Notes: generated by a model from the letters alone, not told the origin. Positions 53,539 through 63,318 are shown, counted from the first letter of the stretch. The stretch is 64,000 bases of DNA from Bernardetia sp. ABR2-2B (GCF_037126435.1 NZ_CP147020.1:3948001-4012000); one strand, 5' to 3'. Program-made: numbers and translations.

Positions 53539-54918
53539 ATGAATACTAGCTTACCTTCTCAAAATATATCTTTACTTGTTGAGGAATTAGAAAGTCTGAG
53601 AAAAGATTTCAATTTTGATAAGAAAGAAGATAAAGAAGAGTTTTATAAAAAGAATAATCTTTTATTTGCCTATGTGTCAGCAAATATTTCTCGTCTGATG
53701 CCTCAAATTCCCTATCCTAAACACAAAATAATTTTTGAAAAACTATTATTCAATCTTCAACTACTGAATATAGAAGAGCAAAATCCTACACTTTTTGCTC
53801 CACACTTTGAGTTCTTTGATACGACAAAAAACAAAGATATTCTGCAAAAGTCTAAAGAAGGAAAACCCTTTTTATTTTGTTGTTTTCACTTGGGTTCTTA
53901 TTCTTTGCTTCCTACTTTATTTACATATAATGATTTAGATTTTGGATTCTTATTAAATCAAAATTTGATGGATAGAAAGGCAGAAAGTTTTTCGAAAGGA
54001 CATAAAATATTATGCAAACGTATAGAAAACGAACGTAAAACAAATGTAAAATCAGAAATGCAACTCATAAATGTAGAAGAAAAAAAAGGCATTTGGCAAG
54101 CAATCAAAATGCTCAAAAAAGGTAAATCATTGATTGTGTATGCAGATGGAAATACGGGGACAAATAGCGTAAAGAAAGAAAAAGAAAATACTGTCAGAGT
54201 AAAATTCTTAGGAGAAAATCTACTAGTAAAACAAGGAATTGCTTTCTTATCCTATCTTTGTAAAGTTCCAATTGTTCCAGTTATATCAAATAGAGTAAAT
54301 GAAAAAATAGAGTTCAGTTTGAAGAGAAAGTTTGAATTTTTACCTGTTATTTATCCACCCAACTTTGAAGATAAAAAAACAGAAAAAGAAGTAATCTCAA
54401 AAGAAGAATTTGCAGTACAAACAATGCAAGAATTATATACTAGTTTGGAAAAAGAAATTTGTAAGAACAAAAAAGACATTGAACAGGTAAGTCAATGGGA
54501 GGGATGGATTTTTGTGAATAAATTTTTTGGGCAGCTTCAAAAACCAATGACATCAAAAGTAGAAGTACAAAAAGAACAGCTAAATGCTAGTTATATTTTT
54601 AATGAAGCACGTTTTGCGCTTATCGAAAGCAATAAAAATGATAAGAAAAACGAGAAAAAAACCTTGTTTGATAAATATACTTATCGTTTTTTTCCTGTAT
54701 CTGACCTACTTTTCGAAATAATTACTTATTTTTCTGTTCCAAAAAAGTTATATTTGTTTGTTACCGAAAATAATCAAGCTAATCAGGCATCAGAAAATGA
54801 TAGTAACTCCCCTGTTTCTATTGATTCTAGCTCTGAATTAGAGATTCTAAAAACAAATATTCCTATAAGTGCATTAGAAAAATTAATTAACAAAAATATT
54901 TTAGTAGAAAGTAACTAA
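53539..54918 (+). CDS. LpxL/HtrB-like acyltransferase-fold protein with an extra C-terminal domain
   Basis: The 459-residue protein resembles the LPLAT superfamily of lipid A late acyltransferases: a CCFHLGSYSLLP segment (H117), GIWQAIKMLKKGKSLIVYADG and LVKQGIAFLSYLCKVPIVPVIS. In canonical LpxL the catalytic histidine is followed five residues later by an acid; here S122 is in that place, so it may not have classical activity. The C-terminal 110 residues (YTYRFFPVSDLLFEIITYF, then ISALEKLINKNILVES) look like a small winged-helix or PqqD-like domain rather than an acyltransferase part. The substrate is unknown. The gene stands alone. Confidence 0.7.
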   Translation: MNTSLPSQNISLLVEELESLRKDFNFDKKEDKEEFYKKNNLLFAYVSANISRLMPQIPYPKHKIIFEKLLFNLQLLNIEEQNPTLFAPHFEFFDTTKNKDILQKSKEGKPFLFCCFHLGSYSLLPTLFTYNDLDFGFLLNQNLMDRKAESFSKGHKILCKRIENERKTNVKSEMQLINVEEKKGIWQAIKMLKKGKSLIVYADGNTGTNSVKKEKENTVRVKFLGENLLVKQGIAFLSYLCKVPIVPVISNRVNEKIEFSLKRKFEFLPVIYPPNFEDKKTEKEVISKEEFAVQTMQELYTSLEKEICKNKKDIEQVSQWEGWIFVNKFFGQLQKPMTSKVEVQKEQLNASYIFNEARFALIESNKNDKKNEKKTLFDKYTYRFFPVSDLLFEIITYFSVPKKLYLFVTENNQANQASENDSNSPVSIDSSSELEILKTNIPISALEKLINKNILVESN

Positions 54919-55041
54919 TAATAAAGAAGGCAGAATTAAAATTTAAAATATTTTTTTCATTTTAATTAGAATCCTAACTATTATAAAAAAACTTTTAATG
55001 ACATAAACTTATACTACTTACGCCCATAACCCCTTTATATT

Positions 55042-57462
55042 ATGCCGAAAGGCTTTTTATGGTTTTTTTTACTGTTGTTTTTACTAAACCTATTCGCATT
55101 TGTTAATGTATATGGTCAGCAAGATACGACTGTTTTGTTTTCAGATTCTCTTTCGAAGGAGACAATGTCTATTTCAAACTTGAAGAGAGAACTTAAAGAA
55201 ATAACAAGTAAATCAAAAATCACTGAATCAGACTCACTACGTCAGTTTTCCATTTTAGATTCATTAATTAATTTTTATAAGGATAAAAACAAAAAAGAAT
55301 ATAATTATTTTGTATCTGAAAAAAATAACTTAGCTTTTAAGTATATTTTACCTCTAAAAATTCCCATCAAAGAAGAGAACTATATCAATATTGGAGAAAA
55401 TATAGGTGTTTGGAAAGATACTACAGATGGAAAAATAGCCATTGAAGAAATAGTAAATAATCCTGTGAATTTATTTTCTCCCAATACTATTAACTCCTCA
55501 AATATAGAAGTAGGAGGATATTATTGGCTACGTTTGAAGTTAGTTGGAAATGGCTTGAGAGATGAGGTAGTAGCCTTACAGATTGGTTCTGTTTTCGAAG
55601 CTTGGTCAGAGATTATATTTTATCGTTCTGTCGAAGATGATGCTTTCCATATAGAACGCTCAGGGACAGAGATAGACCCCAAAGAAAAGCCAATAAAACA
55701 ATGGCGTAATTATTTTTATATTGATGTTGCTGCTCAAGAAGAAGTTGTTGTTTATATTCGCCTACATTCCAATGAACTTCGTTTTCATCCCAAACTCATT
55801 TTTGCTTCTTTAGGAGATGCTGCAAGTGTAAGTAAAGGAGCTGAAGAATTTACGTATGCTCAAGGTATTTTTCAAGGTGTTTTGTGGGTAATGGCTTTTT
55901 ATAATCTATTACTATTCTTTATTATCAGAGATAAATTATATTTATATTATGTAATAATGATTCTAGGTATTCAACTAAATGTTTTTTATTATTATAGATA
56001 TATCTATTTCTTATTTCCAACCTCACATCATCTTATTCGTTCCTTCATTGTTATTTCTCATCTTTTTATGATTGGAGGAGGGCTTCTTTTCTTGAAAAGT
56101 TTCTTAAATATAAGGGAGTTGTTGCCCAAGTGGGATAATTTTATCAAAATAATAAATTATACCTTAGTGGTGGCTGTAATTATATTTATTGCAGACCATT
56201 TATTCTTACAATATCCTATTTGGAGCAATAATTTTAGCTTATATAAATACGCCTTATTAGTTATTGTTTTGATAGGAATCATTTCTACTATTCTAGGCTT
56301 TATACTGGGTGTTTTAGCTCTTAGAAAAGGTTATTCTGCTGCTCGTTATTATCTAATTGCTACAAGTGGACTATTTGTTGGGGGTATTTTTTACGCTCTC
56401 TCTTATTTAATAAATGCACAAGTAGATTCTTTCGTTGATTCAGACATATTCATGTATCTGTTTCAAGGTGGAGTAGTAGTTCAACTTGTTTTCTATGCAC
56501 TCGGTATTGGTTATCAAGTCAATCGTTTGGAAAGAGAAAAGTCAGATGCATTAGCTGAAAACTTAGAATTACAAAAGGAAACGACAAGTCTTTTAGAGAA
56601 GAAAGTAAAACAAAGAACGGTAGAAATAGAACAACAAAAAGAGGAAATAGAAGCTATCAATACTAGTTTGATGGAACAAAAAGGATTGATGGAAAAACGA
56701 AATAGCGACATTACGTCTAGTATCAACTATGCAAGGCGTATTCAAGATGCAGTTTTGCCTGATTTACGCTCTTTTAAACGTAGTGTTCCAAATTGCTTTG
56801 TTCTCTACAAACCAAGAGATGTTGTATCAGGAGATTTTTATTGGTTTGCTCAAAAAGAAAATCAAATCATTTTAGCTGCTGCCGACTGTACAGGACACGG
56901 CGTACCAGGGGCATTTATGTCTATTTTAGGAGATTCCTATCTCAATCAAATTGTTAATTTACAAGGTGTTACAAAGGCTGACTCTATCCTAAGTCGTTTA
57001 CATGGACAGATTCGAAGAGCATTACGACAATCCAGTACGGAGAATAAAGATGGTATGGATATTTCTATCTGTGTAATTGATTTGGAGCAAAATAATGTTA
57101 CGTTCGCAGGAGCAAAACGTCCTCTTTTATATGTTCAAGATGGCAAAATGCTTGAGATAAAAGGAGACAAACACTCGGTAGGAGGTTTTCAAACCAATGC
57201 TGAAAATTCATATACTGCACATCAAATTGATATTACCAAACCAACTTCATTTTATATATTTTCTGATGGATATGTAGATCAATTTGGAGGAGAGCAAGGA
57301 AGGAAGTTTATGATAAAAAGATTCAAAAAACTTCTTTTAGAGATTCATAATGAACCAATGGTAAGACAAAGACAATTACTTGCACAACATTTTGAAGACT
57401 GGAAAGGAAGAGAAAAACAAATCGATGATGTAATCGTAGTAGGTTTTCAAATTGAACCTTAA
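55042..57462 (+). CDS. 7TM-DISM sensor with SpoIIE-type PP2C phosphatase
   Basis: The 806-residue signalling protein has a signal peptide and an extracytoplasmic 7TMR-DISMED2-like sensor (about 100-260, with VGGYYWLRLKLVG and VVVYIRLHSNELRFHP). Seven membrane helices follow (about 275-490), then a coiled-coil linker (about 495-555, LEREKSDALAENLELQKE). The SpoIIE/PP2C phosphatase (about 560-806) shows INYARRIQDAVLP, VVSGDFYWF, AADCTGHGVPGAFMS and FSDGYVDQFGG. It probably dephosphorylates a partner regulator, such as an anti-anti-sigma protein, in response to an external signal. No partner gene is adjacent. Confidence 0.93.
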   Translation: MPKGFLWFFLLLFLLNLFAFVNVYGQQDTTVLFSDSLSKETMSISNLKRELKEITSKSKITESDSLRQFSILDSLINFYKDKNKKEYNYFVSEKNNLAFKYILPLKIPIKEENYINIGENIGVWKDTTDGKIAIEEIVNNPVNLFSPNTINSSNIEVGGYYWLRLKLVGNGLRDEVVALQIGSVFEAWSEIIFYRSVEDDAFHIERSGTEIDPKEKPIKQWRNYFYIDVAAQEEVVVYIRLHSNELRFHPKLIFASLGDAASVSKGAEEFTYAQGIFQGVLWVMAFYNLLLFFIIRDKLYLYYVIMILGIQLNVFYYYRYIYFLFPTSHHLIRSFIVISHLFMIGGGLLFLKSFLNIRELLPKWDNFIKIINYTLVVAVIIFIADHLFLQYPIWSNNFSLYKYALLVIVLIGIISTILGFILGVLALRKGYSAARYYLIATSGLFVGGIFYALSYLINAQVDSFVDSDIFMYLFQGGVVVQLVFYALGIGYQVNRLEREKSDALAENLELQKETTSLLEKKVKQRTVEIEQQKEEIEAINTSLMEQKGLMEKRNSDITSSINYARRIQDAVLPDLRSFKRSVPNCFVLYKPRDVVSGDFYWFAQKENQIILAAADCTGHGVPGAFMSILGDSYLNQIVNLQGVTKADSILSRLHGQIRRALRQSSTENKDGMDISICVIDLEQNNVTFAGAKRPLLYVQDGKMLEIKGDKHSVGGFQTNAENSYTAHQIDITKPTSFYIFSDGYVDQFGGEQGRKFMIKRFKKLLLEIHNEPMVRQRQLLAQHFEDWKGREKQIDDVIVVGFQIEP

Positions 57463-57482
57463 AGAGAGACATAAAATCAATA

Positions 57483-57519
57483 AAAAAGTCTAACTGATAA
57501 TTTTTCAGTTAGACTTTTT
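57483..57519. terminator. Bidirectional terminator between convergent genes
   Basis: A 15-bp perfect stem (57483-57497 with 57505-57519, aaaaagtctaactga / tcagttagacttttt) has a seven-base loop and T-runs on both strands. Confidence 0.9.
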
Positions 57520-57551
57520 CTTGTAGTAAAATAAAATTATTTCAAATTTTC

Positions 57552-59342
57552 TTAATCACAATCATATTGGTATTGCGAATTTGAAACAATTGTAGTTCCA
57601 CCTGCAATGATTGTAGCAACACTAGTGCGCAATAAACCTCTTGCATCAATCGTGTTATTTACTCCACCTATACTTGTTCCACTTCCGTCAGTAGATTCAG
57701 TTTTTATAAGCTGACAATCTTGATATGTAAGTATATCTCTTTGAGTAAGAGTACCGTTTGCGTCAAAAGTTTCATTAAGTTGTGGAAAACTTCCATCAAT
57801 AGCTAAGAAGTTAGAAAAAACTGTGTAACCAGTTAAAGTACCTGCTGCAGTATAACTTTCTGTACGAACTAAACGATTATTTGCATCATAATTATCAATC
57901 GTATAATCTGTAAGAGTTCCTGCTGCATCATAGTTATTTCCTCTTACAGTTTGATTATTGTTGCTATACTCAAATTCAGTATAATTTTGTAAAGTACCTC
58001 CAAGTTTTGTTTCTGTTCTTGTCTTCATTCCTTGTGCGTCATATTGGAAGCTTGTAACCAAATTTCCTGCAATACTAGCTGTAGTAATAGAAGAAATTAG
58101 CTTAGTTCCATTTACTGTTGTGTACGCATATGTTACAGTAGTTGTAAATCCAGATGAAGTTGTTGTTGTTTTCTCTATATAACATTCAGGCAAGTTACAA
58201 GGATTTGTATTTCCACCACCACCTCCAGATGCTGGGGCTATCGTTATGCTTGTTGTTGTTTCACTTGTTCCTGTCGAATTAGAAACTACTAATTTTACAT
58301 TAGCTACACCATCTGTATCAAAAGTAAATTTTGGATTTTCTTCTGTCGAACTAAAGCTTGTTCCTTCTGCCGACCATTGGTAAGAAGTTGCATTTGTACT
58401 CTCATTTGTAAAACTTACTTCTTCTCCTGCCTTTGGATTTTCTGGCGAAAAGCTAAACGCTGCAACTGGTGCTGGTGTTGATGCTGTTACCGTGATTTTG
58501 TTAGTAACTTCATTTGTTCCACCTTCTCCTGTCGCTACTAATTTTACATTAATTTCTCCTGCTGCATCAAAAGTAAATTTCGGATTTTCTTCTGTTGAAC
58601 TAAAACTTGTTCCTTCTGCTGACCACTGATAAGAAGTTGCATTCGTACTCTCATTTGTAAAAGTTACCTCTTCTCCTGTTTGTGGACTAGTTGGCGAGAA
58701 ACTAAACGCTGCAACGGGTGGAGTTTGTACGACTTCACTTACTGTAATTTTTTGAGTAGTTTCATTTGTTCCACCTTCTCCTGTGGCTACTAATTTTACA
58801 TCAATTTCTCCTGCTGTATCAAAAGTAAATTTCGGATTTTCTTCTGTCGAACTAAAACTTGTTCCTTCTGCTGACCATTGATAAGAAGTTGCATTTGTAC
58901 TTTCATTTGTAAAAGTTACCTCTTCTCCTGCTTCTGGACTGGTTGGCGAGAAGCTAAAAGCTGCAACTGGCGCAGGAGCAGTAACATCAGCTGGAGCAAT
59001 ACTAATTGGTCTAGTGGCTGTAACACTTCCACCTTCTCCTGTGGCTACTAGTTGTACTTCAAAATCGCCTTCTTCTGTAAAAGTAAATGTTGGGTTTTTT
59101 TCAGTAGAGCTAAAACTTGTTCCTGCTGCTGACCAAGCAAAAGAAGTTGCATTTGTACTTGTCGTAGTAAAAGTAACAGCTTCGTTTACTTTCGGACTAA
59201 CAGGGGCAAATGAAAATTCGACCGTAGGAGCTGCTGGGGTTTCTTCTTCTTCGTCCTTTTTAGAACAGCCTACAATAAAGGAGAGCAAAATAAAGGAAAA
59301 AAATATTCCTTTTAGGGTCGTTAAAAAATGGTTTGATTTCAT
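57552..59342 (-). CDS. PKD-repeat lipoprotein
   Basis: The 596-residue protein has a lipobox (FIVGC, cysteine near 26) and a lysine/glutamate spacer. It has four PKD domains: the first diverged (about 40-118) and three nearly identical (about 124-370), each with VAAFSFSPxxPxxGEEVxFTNEST and YQWSAEGTSFSSTEENP. A glycine-rich hinge follows, then a C-terminal region (about 378-596) of YD-like segments (FEYSNNNQTVRGNNYD, DNYDANNRLVRTESY). The repeats probably form an extended surface stalk carrying a distal domain. The role is unknown. Confidence 0.88.
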   Translation of the reverse strand: MKSNHFLTTLKGIFFSFILLSFIVGCSKKDEEEETPAAPTVEFSFAPVSPKVNEAVTFTTTSTNATSFAWSAAGTSFSSTEKNPTFTFTEEGDFEVQLVATGEGGSVTATRPISIAPADVTAPAPVAAFSFSPTSPEAGEEVTFTNESTNATSYQWSAEGTSFSSTEENPKFTFDTAGEIDVKLVATGEGGTNETTQKITVSEVVQTPPVAAFSFSPTSPQTGEEVTFTNESTNATSYQWSAEGTSFSSTEENPKFTFDAAGEINVKLVATGEGGTNEVTNKITVTASTPAPVAAFSFSPENPKAGEEVSFTNESTNATSYQWSAEGTSFSSTEENPKFTFDTDGVANVKLVVSNSTGTSETTTSITIAPASGGGGGNTNPCNLPECYIEKTTTTSSGFTTTVTYAYTTVNGTKLISSITTASIAGNLVTSFQYDAQGMKTRTETKLGGTLQNYTEFEYSNNNQTVRGNNYDAAGTLTDYTIDNYDANNRLVRTESYTAAGTLTGYTVFSNFLAIDGSFPQLNETFDANGTLTQRDILTYQDCQLIKTESTDGSGTSIGGVNNTIDARGLLRTSVATIIAGGTTIVSNSQYQYDCD

Positions 59343-59609
59343 AAAAATAGATTTATTTTTAAAAGGTAAATTTGAATAATGCCTATATCGTATAAGAGTA
59401 ATATAGAGGAGGTAATTAGTTTTTCATTATTTCTAATTCTACGAAAAACGGAATAAAAATGTTTTAAAGGCTCTATTAGCAAAGAAAGAGAATGATTTTT
59501 ATGCTATATCAGAAAATTTAATTAAGATTCAATTCAAAATTCTCAAATTCTGTGTATCTTCGATAAAAATTTGATTTTAACTTGTTTTTGTTCTACTTTT
59601 TCTTTAAAA

Positions 59610-60098
59610 ATGACTAGCTCTTTTACTGATTCTACACTACTTGAATGTACTTCTGTTTCTGAATTGCCAGAAATAGCTCAAAAAATTATTGATATAGCAA
59701 ATAAATTAAATACACGTATTTGGATATTAGAAGGAGATTTGGGAGCAGGAAAAACTACTTTTACAAAAGCTGCTTGTGAAGTATTAGGCGTAAATGAAAC
59801 GGTTAGTAGTCCTACTTTTGCACTTATAAATGAATATGAAGGAAACTATTCTACAAGTGATAATAAAGATGCTCAACTGATTTATCATTGTGATTTTTAT
59901 AGAATCAATAACCCTAATGAAGTTTTGGAGTTAGGAATAGAAGAATACTTTGAAAAAGCAGAAGAAAATGGCAATTATTGTTTTATAGAATGGGCTTCCA
60001 AAATAGAGCCTTTTTTACCAAAAGAATATTTGCAGATAGATATAGAAGTAAATCAAATAACTGATTCACGTATTTTTAAGATAAGTATAGAAAAGTAA
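59610..60098 (+). CDS. tsaE: tRNA threonylcarbamoyladenosine biosynthesis protein TsaE
   Basis: TsaE is the ATPase of the t6A37 tRNA modification pathway, acting with TsaB and TsaD. The ATG at 59610 (MTSSFTDST) is preferred over an upstream start at 59571, which adds a non-conserved cysteine-rich stretch. The 162-residue protein has Walker A GDLGAGKT (42-49), then NETVSSPTFALINEY, YHCDFYRI and FIEWASKI, all family signatures. The size is normal. A promoter-like TATCTTCG lies at 59555-59562. It is followed by alanine dehydrogenase after a repeat-containing gap. Confidence 0.95.
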   Translation: MTSSFTDSTLLECTSVSELPEIAQKIIDIANKLNTRIWILEGDLGAGKTTFTKAACEVLGVNETVSSPTFALINEYEGNYSTSDNKDAQLIYHCDFYRINNPNEVLELGIEEYFEKAEENGNYCFIEWASKIEPFLPKEYLQIDIEVNQITDSRIFKISIEK

Positions 60099-60170
60099 TT
60101 TTATCAGATAAGAGTTTGGTAAAAAATAATACCAATTTCTTTCAAGCAACGAGTTATTGTTATAATTCGT

Positions 60171-60240
60171 AATTGGCTTTGCCTCTTTGGCAGGTCATAA
60201 TTTTTAATTGACTTCGTCGCTTTGACAGGTCGTAATTGTT
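60171..60240. repeat. Two tandem 35-bp repeat units upstream of ald
   Basis: The units 60171-60205 (aattggctttgcctctttgg...) and 60206-60240 (aattgacttcgtcgctttga...) are clearly related, both with a GGCAGGTC or GACAGGTC centre. They fill the gap just ahead of the alanine dehydrogenase start at 60250. They could be dispersed repeats or lie in its leader. Confidence 0.75.
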
Positions 60241-60249
60241 CCGTAGTTT

Positions 60250-61482
60250 ATGAGTCAAGACGATGCCATCAAAAAATTAGTACAACAGTACGAGTATTAT
60301 CAACCTCAAGAAATGCTTGCCAAAGTGCGTGAGCGCAATCAACAACTCACTATCGGAATCCCAAAGGAAACCAATCAAGATGAGTTTAGGGTGGCGATGC
60401 GTCCAGAAGCTGTTCGTTTGTTGGTAGCTAACGGACACGAAGTAGTGATAGAAACAGGTGCAGGTGAAAAGTGTAAATATACAGACCACGAATATAGTGA
60501 TGCAGGAGCGCAAATAAAATATTCTACGAAAGAGGTTTTTCAATCCGAAATTGTTTTGAAAGTTGCGCCTCCTACATTGAAAGAGCTAGAAGAAATGCAA
60601 GGAAGAAAAACACTTATTTCGACGCTTCATTTAGCCAATGTAACACCTGAATATCTTCACGCTATTAATCGTAAAAAAATTACGGCTATTGCTTATGAAA
60701 TGCTTCAAGACAAAGAGGGTGGTCTGCCTGTCGTGCGTTCGATGAGTGAAATTGCAGGAAGTACCGTTATGCTTATTGCAGCAGAATATTTGAGTAGTGC
60801 AAACGAAGGACAAGGAATTATTTTAGGAGGAATTACAGGAGTTGCGCCTACGAATGTGGTTGTTTTGGGTTCGGGAACAGTTGGAGAATATGCAGCCAGA
60901 ACAGCTTTAGGGCTCGGAGCAAGTGTAAAAGTATTTGATAGTAGTGTTCCGATGCTTCGTAGAATAAAATATAACCTTTTGCAGCCTCACCTTTCTACCT
61001 CTATTTTTGATTTGGGAACGTTAAAGTCTGCCTTAGAAGAAGCTGATGTAGTAGTGGGAGCAATCCGACCAGAAAATGGAAGAACACCGTCGGTAGTTAC
61101 TGAAGAAATGGTATCACGTATGAAACCAAATTCTATAATTATTGATGTCAGCATTGATTATGGAGGATGTATCGAAACTTCTGAAACAACTTCTCATCAC
61201 AAACCTACGTACAAAAAATATGATGTAATTCATTACTGTGTTCCAAATATTCCTTCTCGTGTAGCAAGAACAGCAACAAATGCACTAAGTAATATTTTTG
61301 CGCCATTGCTTTTACGAGCTGGAGAGCTGGGAAGTATAGAAGAAATGATTTATGCTGATATGGGTTTTGCAAAAGGAGTATATAGTTATCAAGGAGGTCT
61401 GACAAATCAACATCTAAGTAAAAAATTCAATATGCGCTTTAAAGATCTTAGTCTGATTGCAGCAGCAAAAAAAGGACTTTAA
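60250..61482 (+). CDS. ald: Alanine dehydrogenase
   Basis: The enzyme interconverts L-alanine and pyruvate plus ammonia with NAD. The 410-residue protein begins with a 34-residue extension, then GIPKETNQDEFRVAMRPE (about 35-52), VVIETGAG, the domain-linking EIAGSTVMLIAAEYL, the NAD-binding VVLGSGTVGEYAA and SIIIDVSIDYGG. It ends with NALSNIFAPLLLRAGE. The layout fits the Bacteroidota form, slightly longer than the classical 370-residue enzyme. The DUF4230 gene follows 65 bases later. Confidence 0.95.
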   Translation: MSQDDAIKKLVQQYEYYQPQEMLAKVRERNQQLTIGIPKETNQDEFRVAMRPEAVRLLVANGHEVVIETGAGEKCKYTDHEYSDAGAQIKYSTKEVFQSEIVLKVAPPTLKELEEMQGRKTLISTLHLANVTPEYLHAINRKKITAIAYEMLQDKEGGLPVVRSMSEIAGSTVMLIAAEYLSSANEGQGIILGGITGVAPTNVVVLGSGTVGEYAARTALGLGASVKVFDSSVPMLRRIKYNLLQPHLSTSIFDLGTLKSALEEADVVVGAIRPENGRTPSVVTEEMVSRMKPNSIIIDVSIDYGGCIETSETTSHHKPTYKKYDVIHYCVPNIPSRVARTATNALSNIFAPLLLRAGELGSIEEMIYADMGFAKGVYSYQGGLTNQHLSKKFNMRFKDLSLIAAAKKGL

Positions 61483-61521
61483 TTCAGTTACCTATTGAAT
61501 GTAGTTTAAAATTTGTATTTT

Positions 61522-61542
61522 CCGTAATCCGTAATCCGTAAT
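61522..61542. repeat. Heptanucleotide repeat (ccgtaat) x3 ahead of the DUF4230 start
   Basis: Three perfect tandem copies of ccgtaat end five bases before the ATG at 61548, where a ribosome-binding region would lie. Slippage could change the spacing to the start codon, though three units is a short tract. Confidence 0.6.
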
Positions 61543-61547
61543 CAAAT

Positions 61548-62267
61548 ATGGCTAATTTTATCAAATCTCTTACTGGTCTTTTGATTGTCCTTTTGTTGGG
61601 CTTTGGGTTGTATTATATTACTATCAGAAAAGATACAAAAGAGTTATTACAACCTAGAGAAACCGTTACAGAAACAAACTTCAAAACTGTTTTGGAAGAA
61701 GTAGAGGGGTTAGGAAAGTTAGAACTTGTAAAGTATAATTTTAAAGATGTTGTAGAGCATAAGCAAAAGCACGGATATAGTTCTGTTTTAGATTCAAGAG
61801 TTTTATTGATTGTAGCTGCCGAAGCTGTTGGTTGTATGGATTTGACACGCATAAAAAGTGAAGATATTACCGAAGTAGGAGATTCTGTCTATGTTCATTT
61901 ACCTGCTCCTGAATTATGTTATTACAAAATAGACCATCAAAAATCTAAAGTCTATGATTCTGAATCAGTGCCTTTTATTGGAGATGATAATTTGGTAGGA
62001 GAAGCCTTTGCAAAAGCCGAAAAACAAATAGAAAAAGCAGCCTTAGAATCTGGAATACTCATTCAGACACAAGCAATGGCACAAACGATGCTCAAACCTC
62101 TTTTAGAAAACCTTACTAAAAAAACTGTTTTTCTAACCTTTGAGCCTATTTCTATGAGTGAAGAAGAAAATTTAGAGAATAAAACAAGTATTCAAGACAA
62201 AAGGCAAGAGAAGAATATCTTGAATAACCCAACCACAATTCAATCAAAAACTTTAGATAAAGAGTAA
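61548..62267 (+). CDS. DUF4230 membrane-anchored protein
   Basis: The 239-residue protein has one N-terminal membrane helix (about 7-25), then a DUF4230 region: LEEVEGLGKLELVKYNFKDVVEHK, VLLIVAAEAVGCMDL, DITEVGDSVYVHLPAPEL. The C-terminal tail after about residue 210 is charged and low-complexity. The family is widespread with unknown function. A heptanucleotide triple repeat lies just before the start. It may be co-transcribed with alanine dehydrogenase. Confidence 0.85.
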   Translation: MANFIKSLTGLLIVLLLGFGLYYITIRKDTKELLQPRETVTETNFKTVLEEVEGLGKLELVKYNFKDVVEHKQKHGYSSVLDSRVLLIVAAEAVGCMDLTRIKSEDITEVGDSVYVHLPAPELCYYKIDHQKSKVYDSESVPFIGDDNLVGEAFAKAEKQIEKAALESGILIQTQAMAQTMLKPLLENLTKKTVFLTFEPISMSEEENLENKTSIQDKRQEKNILNNPTTIQSKTLDKE

Positions 62268-62433
62268 GCAAAAAAATAGCTAAAGAAATTTTTTCAAAAT
62301 TCGATACAATAAAACAAAGAACTTCCGTTATAAGGGTGTAACTACAAAATACCTCATGAGATTATTTATTCAAAAATGAATTTCTATTTTGTAATTCTTT
62401 TAATCTAAAAAAAACAATTTAACTTTTATAGCA

Positions 62434-63318
62434 ATGAAAAAATCAACAAAAACAATTTTGTGGGCTGGACTTTCTATGTCTTTATTTTCTTCTCTTTTTA
62501 TAACTTCATTTTCGAAGGCACAAGAATATGGAAATTATGCAAACGATGGTTACAATCATAATTCGGTTCGTCCCGTTCATGAGTCTCATATTATGTATCA
62601 AAAAAGTGTTTGGCACAGAATTTCATTAAAACAAAAACAAAACCGTCCGTTTTTTGCAGCAGGGAATGAAATTACAGGACTTATCATTGATGCTGTAAAA
62701 CTTGGCATTATTCGCCCTTACAAAAATGATTCGCTAAAAACTCGTATGAGTCAAGAAGAGTTTTTGAGTAATATTCAAATTCCTAGTGATGAAATACAGT
62801 ATAATGATATAGAAGAAGATATTTTTATTCAAGAAAATAATTCTGTGTGGGATGACGGTACAGGTTGGGGAACAGAAGAGGAAGAAGGAGTAGAAGCACA
62901 AGAATTTTATGCTAATCAACTCTATACGTTAGAAATGAAAACAAGCGTATTTTTTGATAAAACACGCAGCCGAATGATAAATGATATTCAAACAATTAGT
63001 ATTATTATTCCTGCCGAAATGAACCCAGCGACAGGACTAGAAAAAACCATTGCTACGTTCTCTTATAAAGAATTAGTGCAGAATCTTTTCAGAGATAACT
63101 CTTCAGCTATTTATTATAATGAAAGAAACAATCAAGCACACCGAAACTTAGAAGAAGCCTTTGATTTGATGCTTGTAAATGGAACACTTATAAAATATGC
63201 CAACGGAAAAGACGAGCATATTATGGATATGTATGACGACCAACGTGAAGCTCTTTTGGCTTCTCAAAACTATCAAGCAAATATGATAGAATATGAAAGT
63301 AACTTGTGGGAAAATTAA
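62434..63318 (+). CDS. gldN: Gliding motility / type IX secretion protein GldN
   Basis: GldN (PorN) forms a periplasmic ring with GldK below the outer membrane, part of the T9SS core. The 294-residue protein has a signal peptide (MKKSTKTILWAGL...FSKAQ) and GldN signatures: ESHIMYQKSVWHRISLKQKQNRPFFAAGNEITGLIID, then GIIRPYKNDSL, YTLEMKTSVFFDKTRSRMINDIQTISIIIP and YNERNNQAHRNLEEAFDLML. Normally gldN follows gldK-gldL-gldM; here the upstream genes are ald and DUF4230, so the core genes lie elsewhere. A second gldN-like gene follows directly. Confidence 0.92.
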   Translation: MKKSTKTILWAGLSMSLFSSLFITSFSKAQEYGNYANDGYNHNSVRPVHESHIMYQKSVWHRISLKQKQNRPFFAAGNEITGLIIDAVKLGIIRPYKNDSLKTRMSQEEFLSNIQIPSDEIQYNDIEEDIFIQENNSVWDDGTGWGTEEEEGVEAQEFYANQLYTLEMKTSVFFDKTRSRMINDIQTISIIIPAEMNPATGLEKTIATFSYKELVQNLFRDNSSAIYYNERNNQAHRNLEEAFDLMLVNGTLIKYANGKDEHIMDMYDDQREALLASQNYQANMIEYESNLWEN

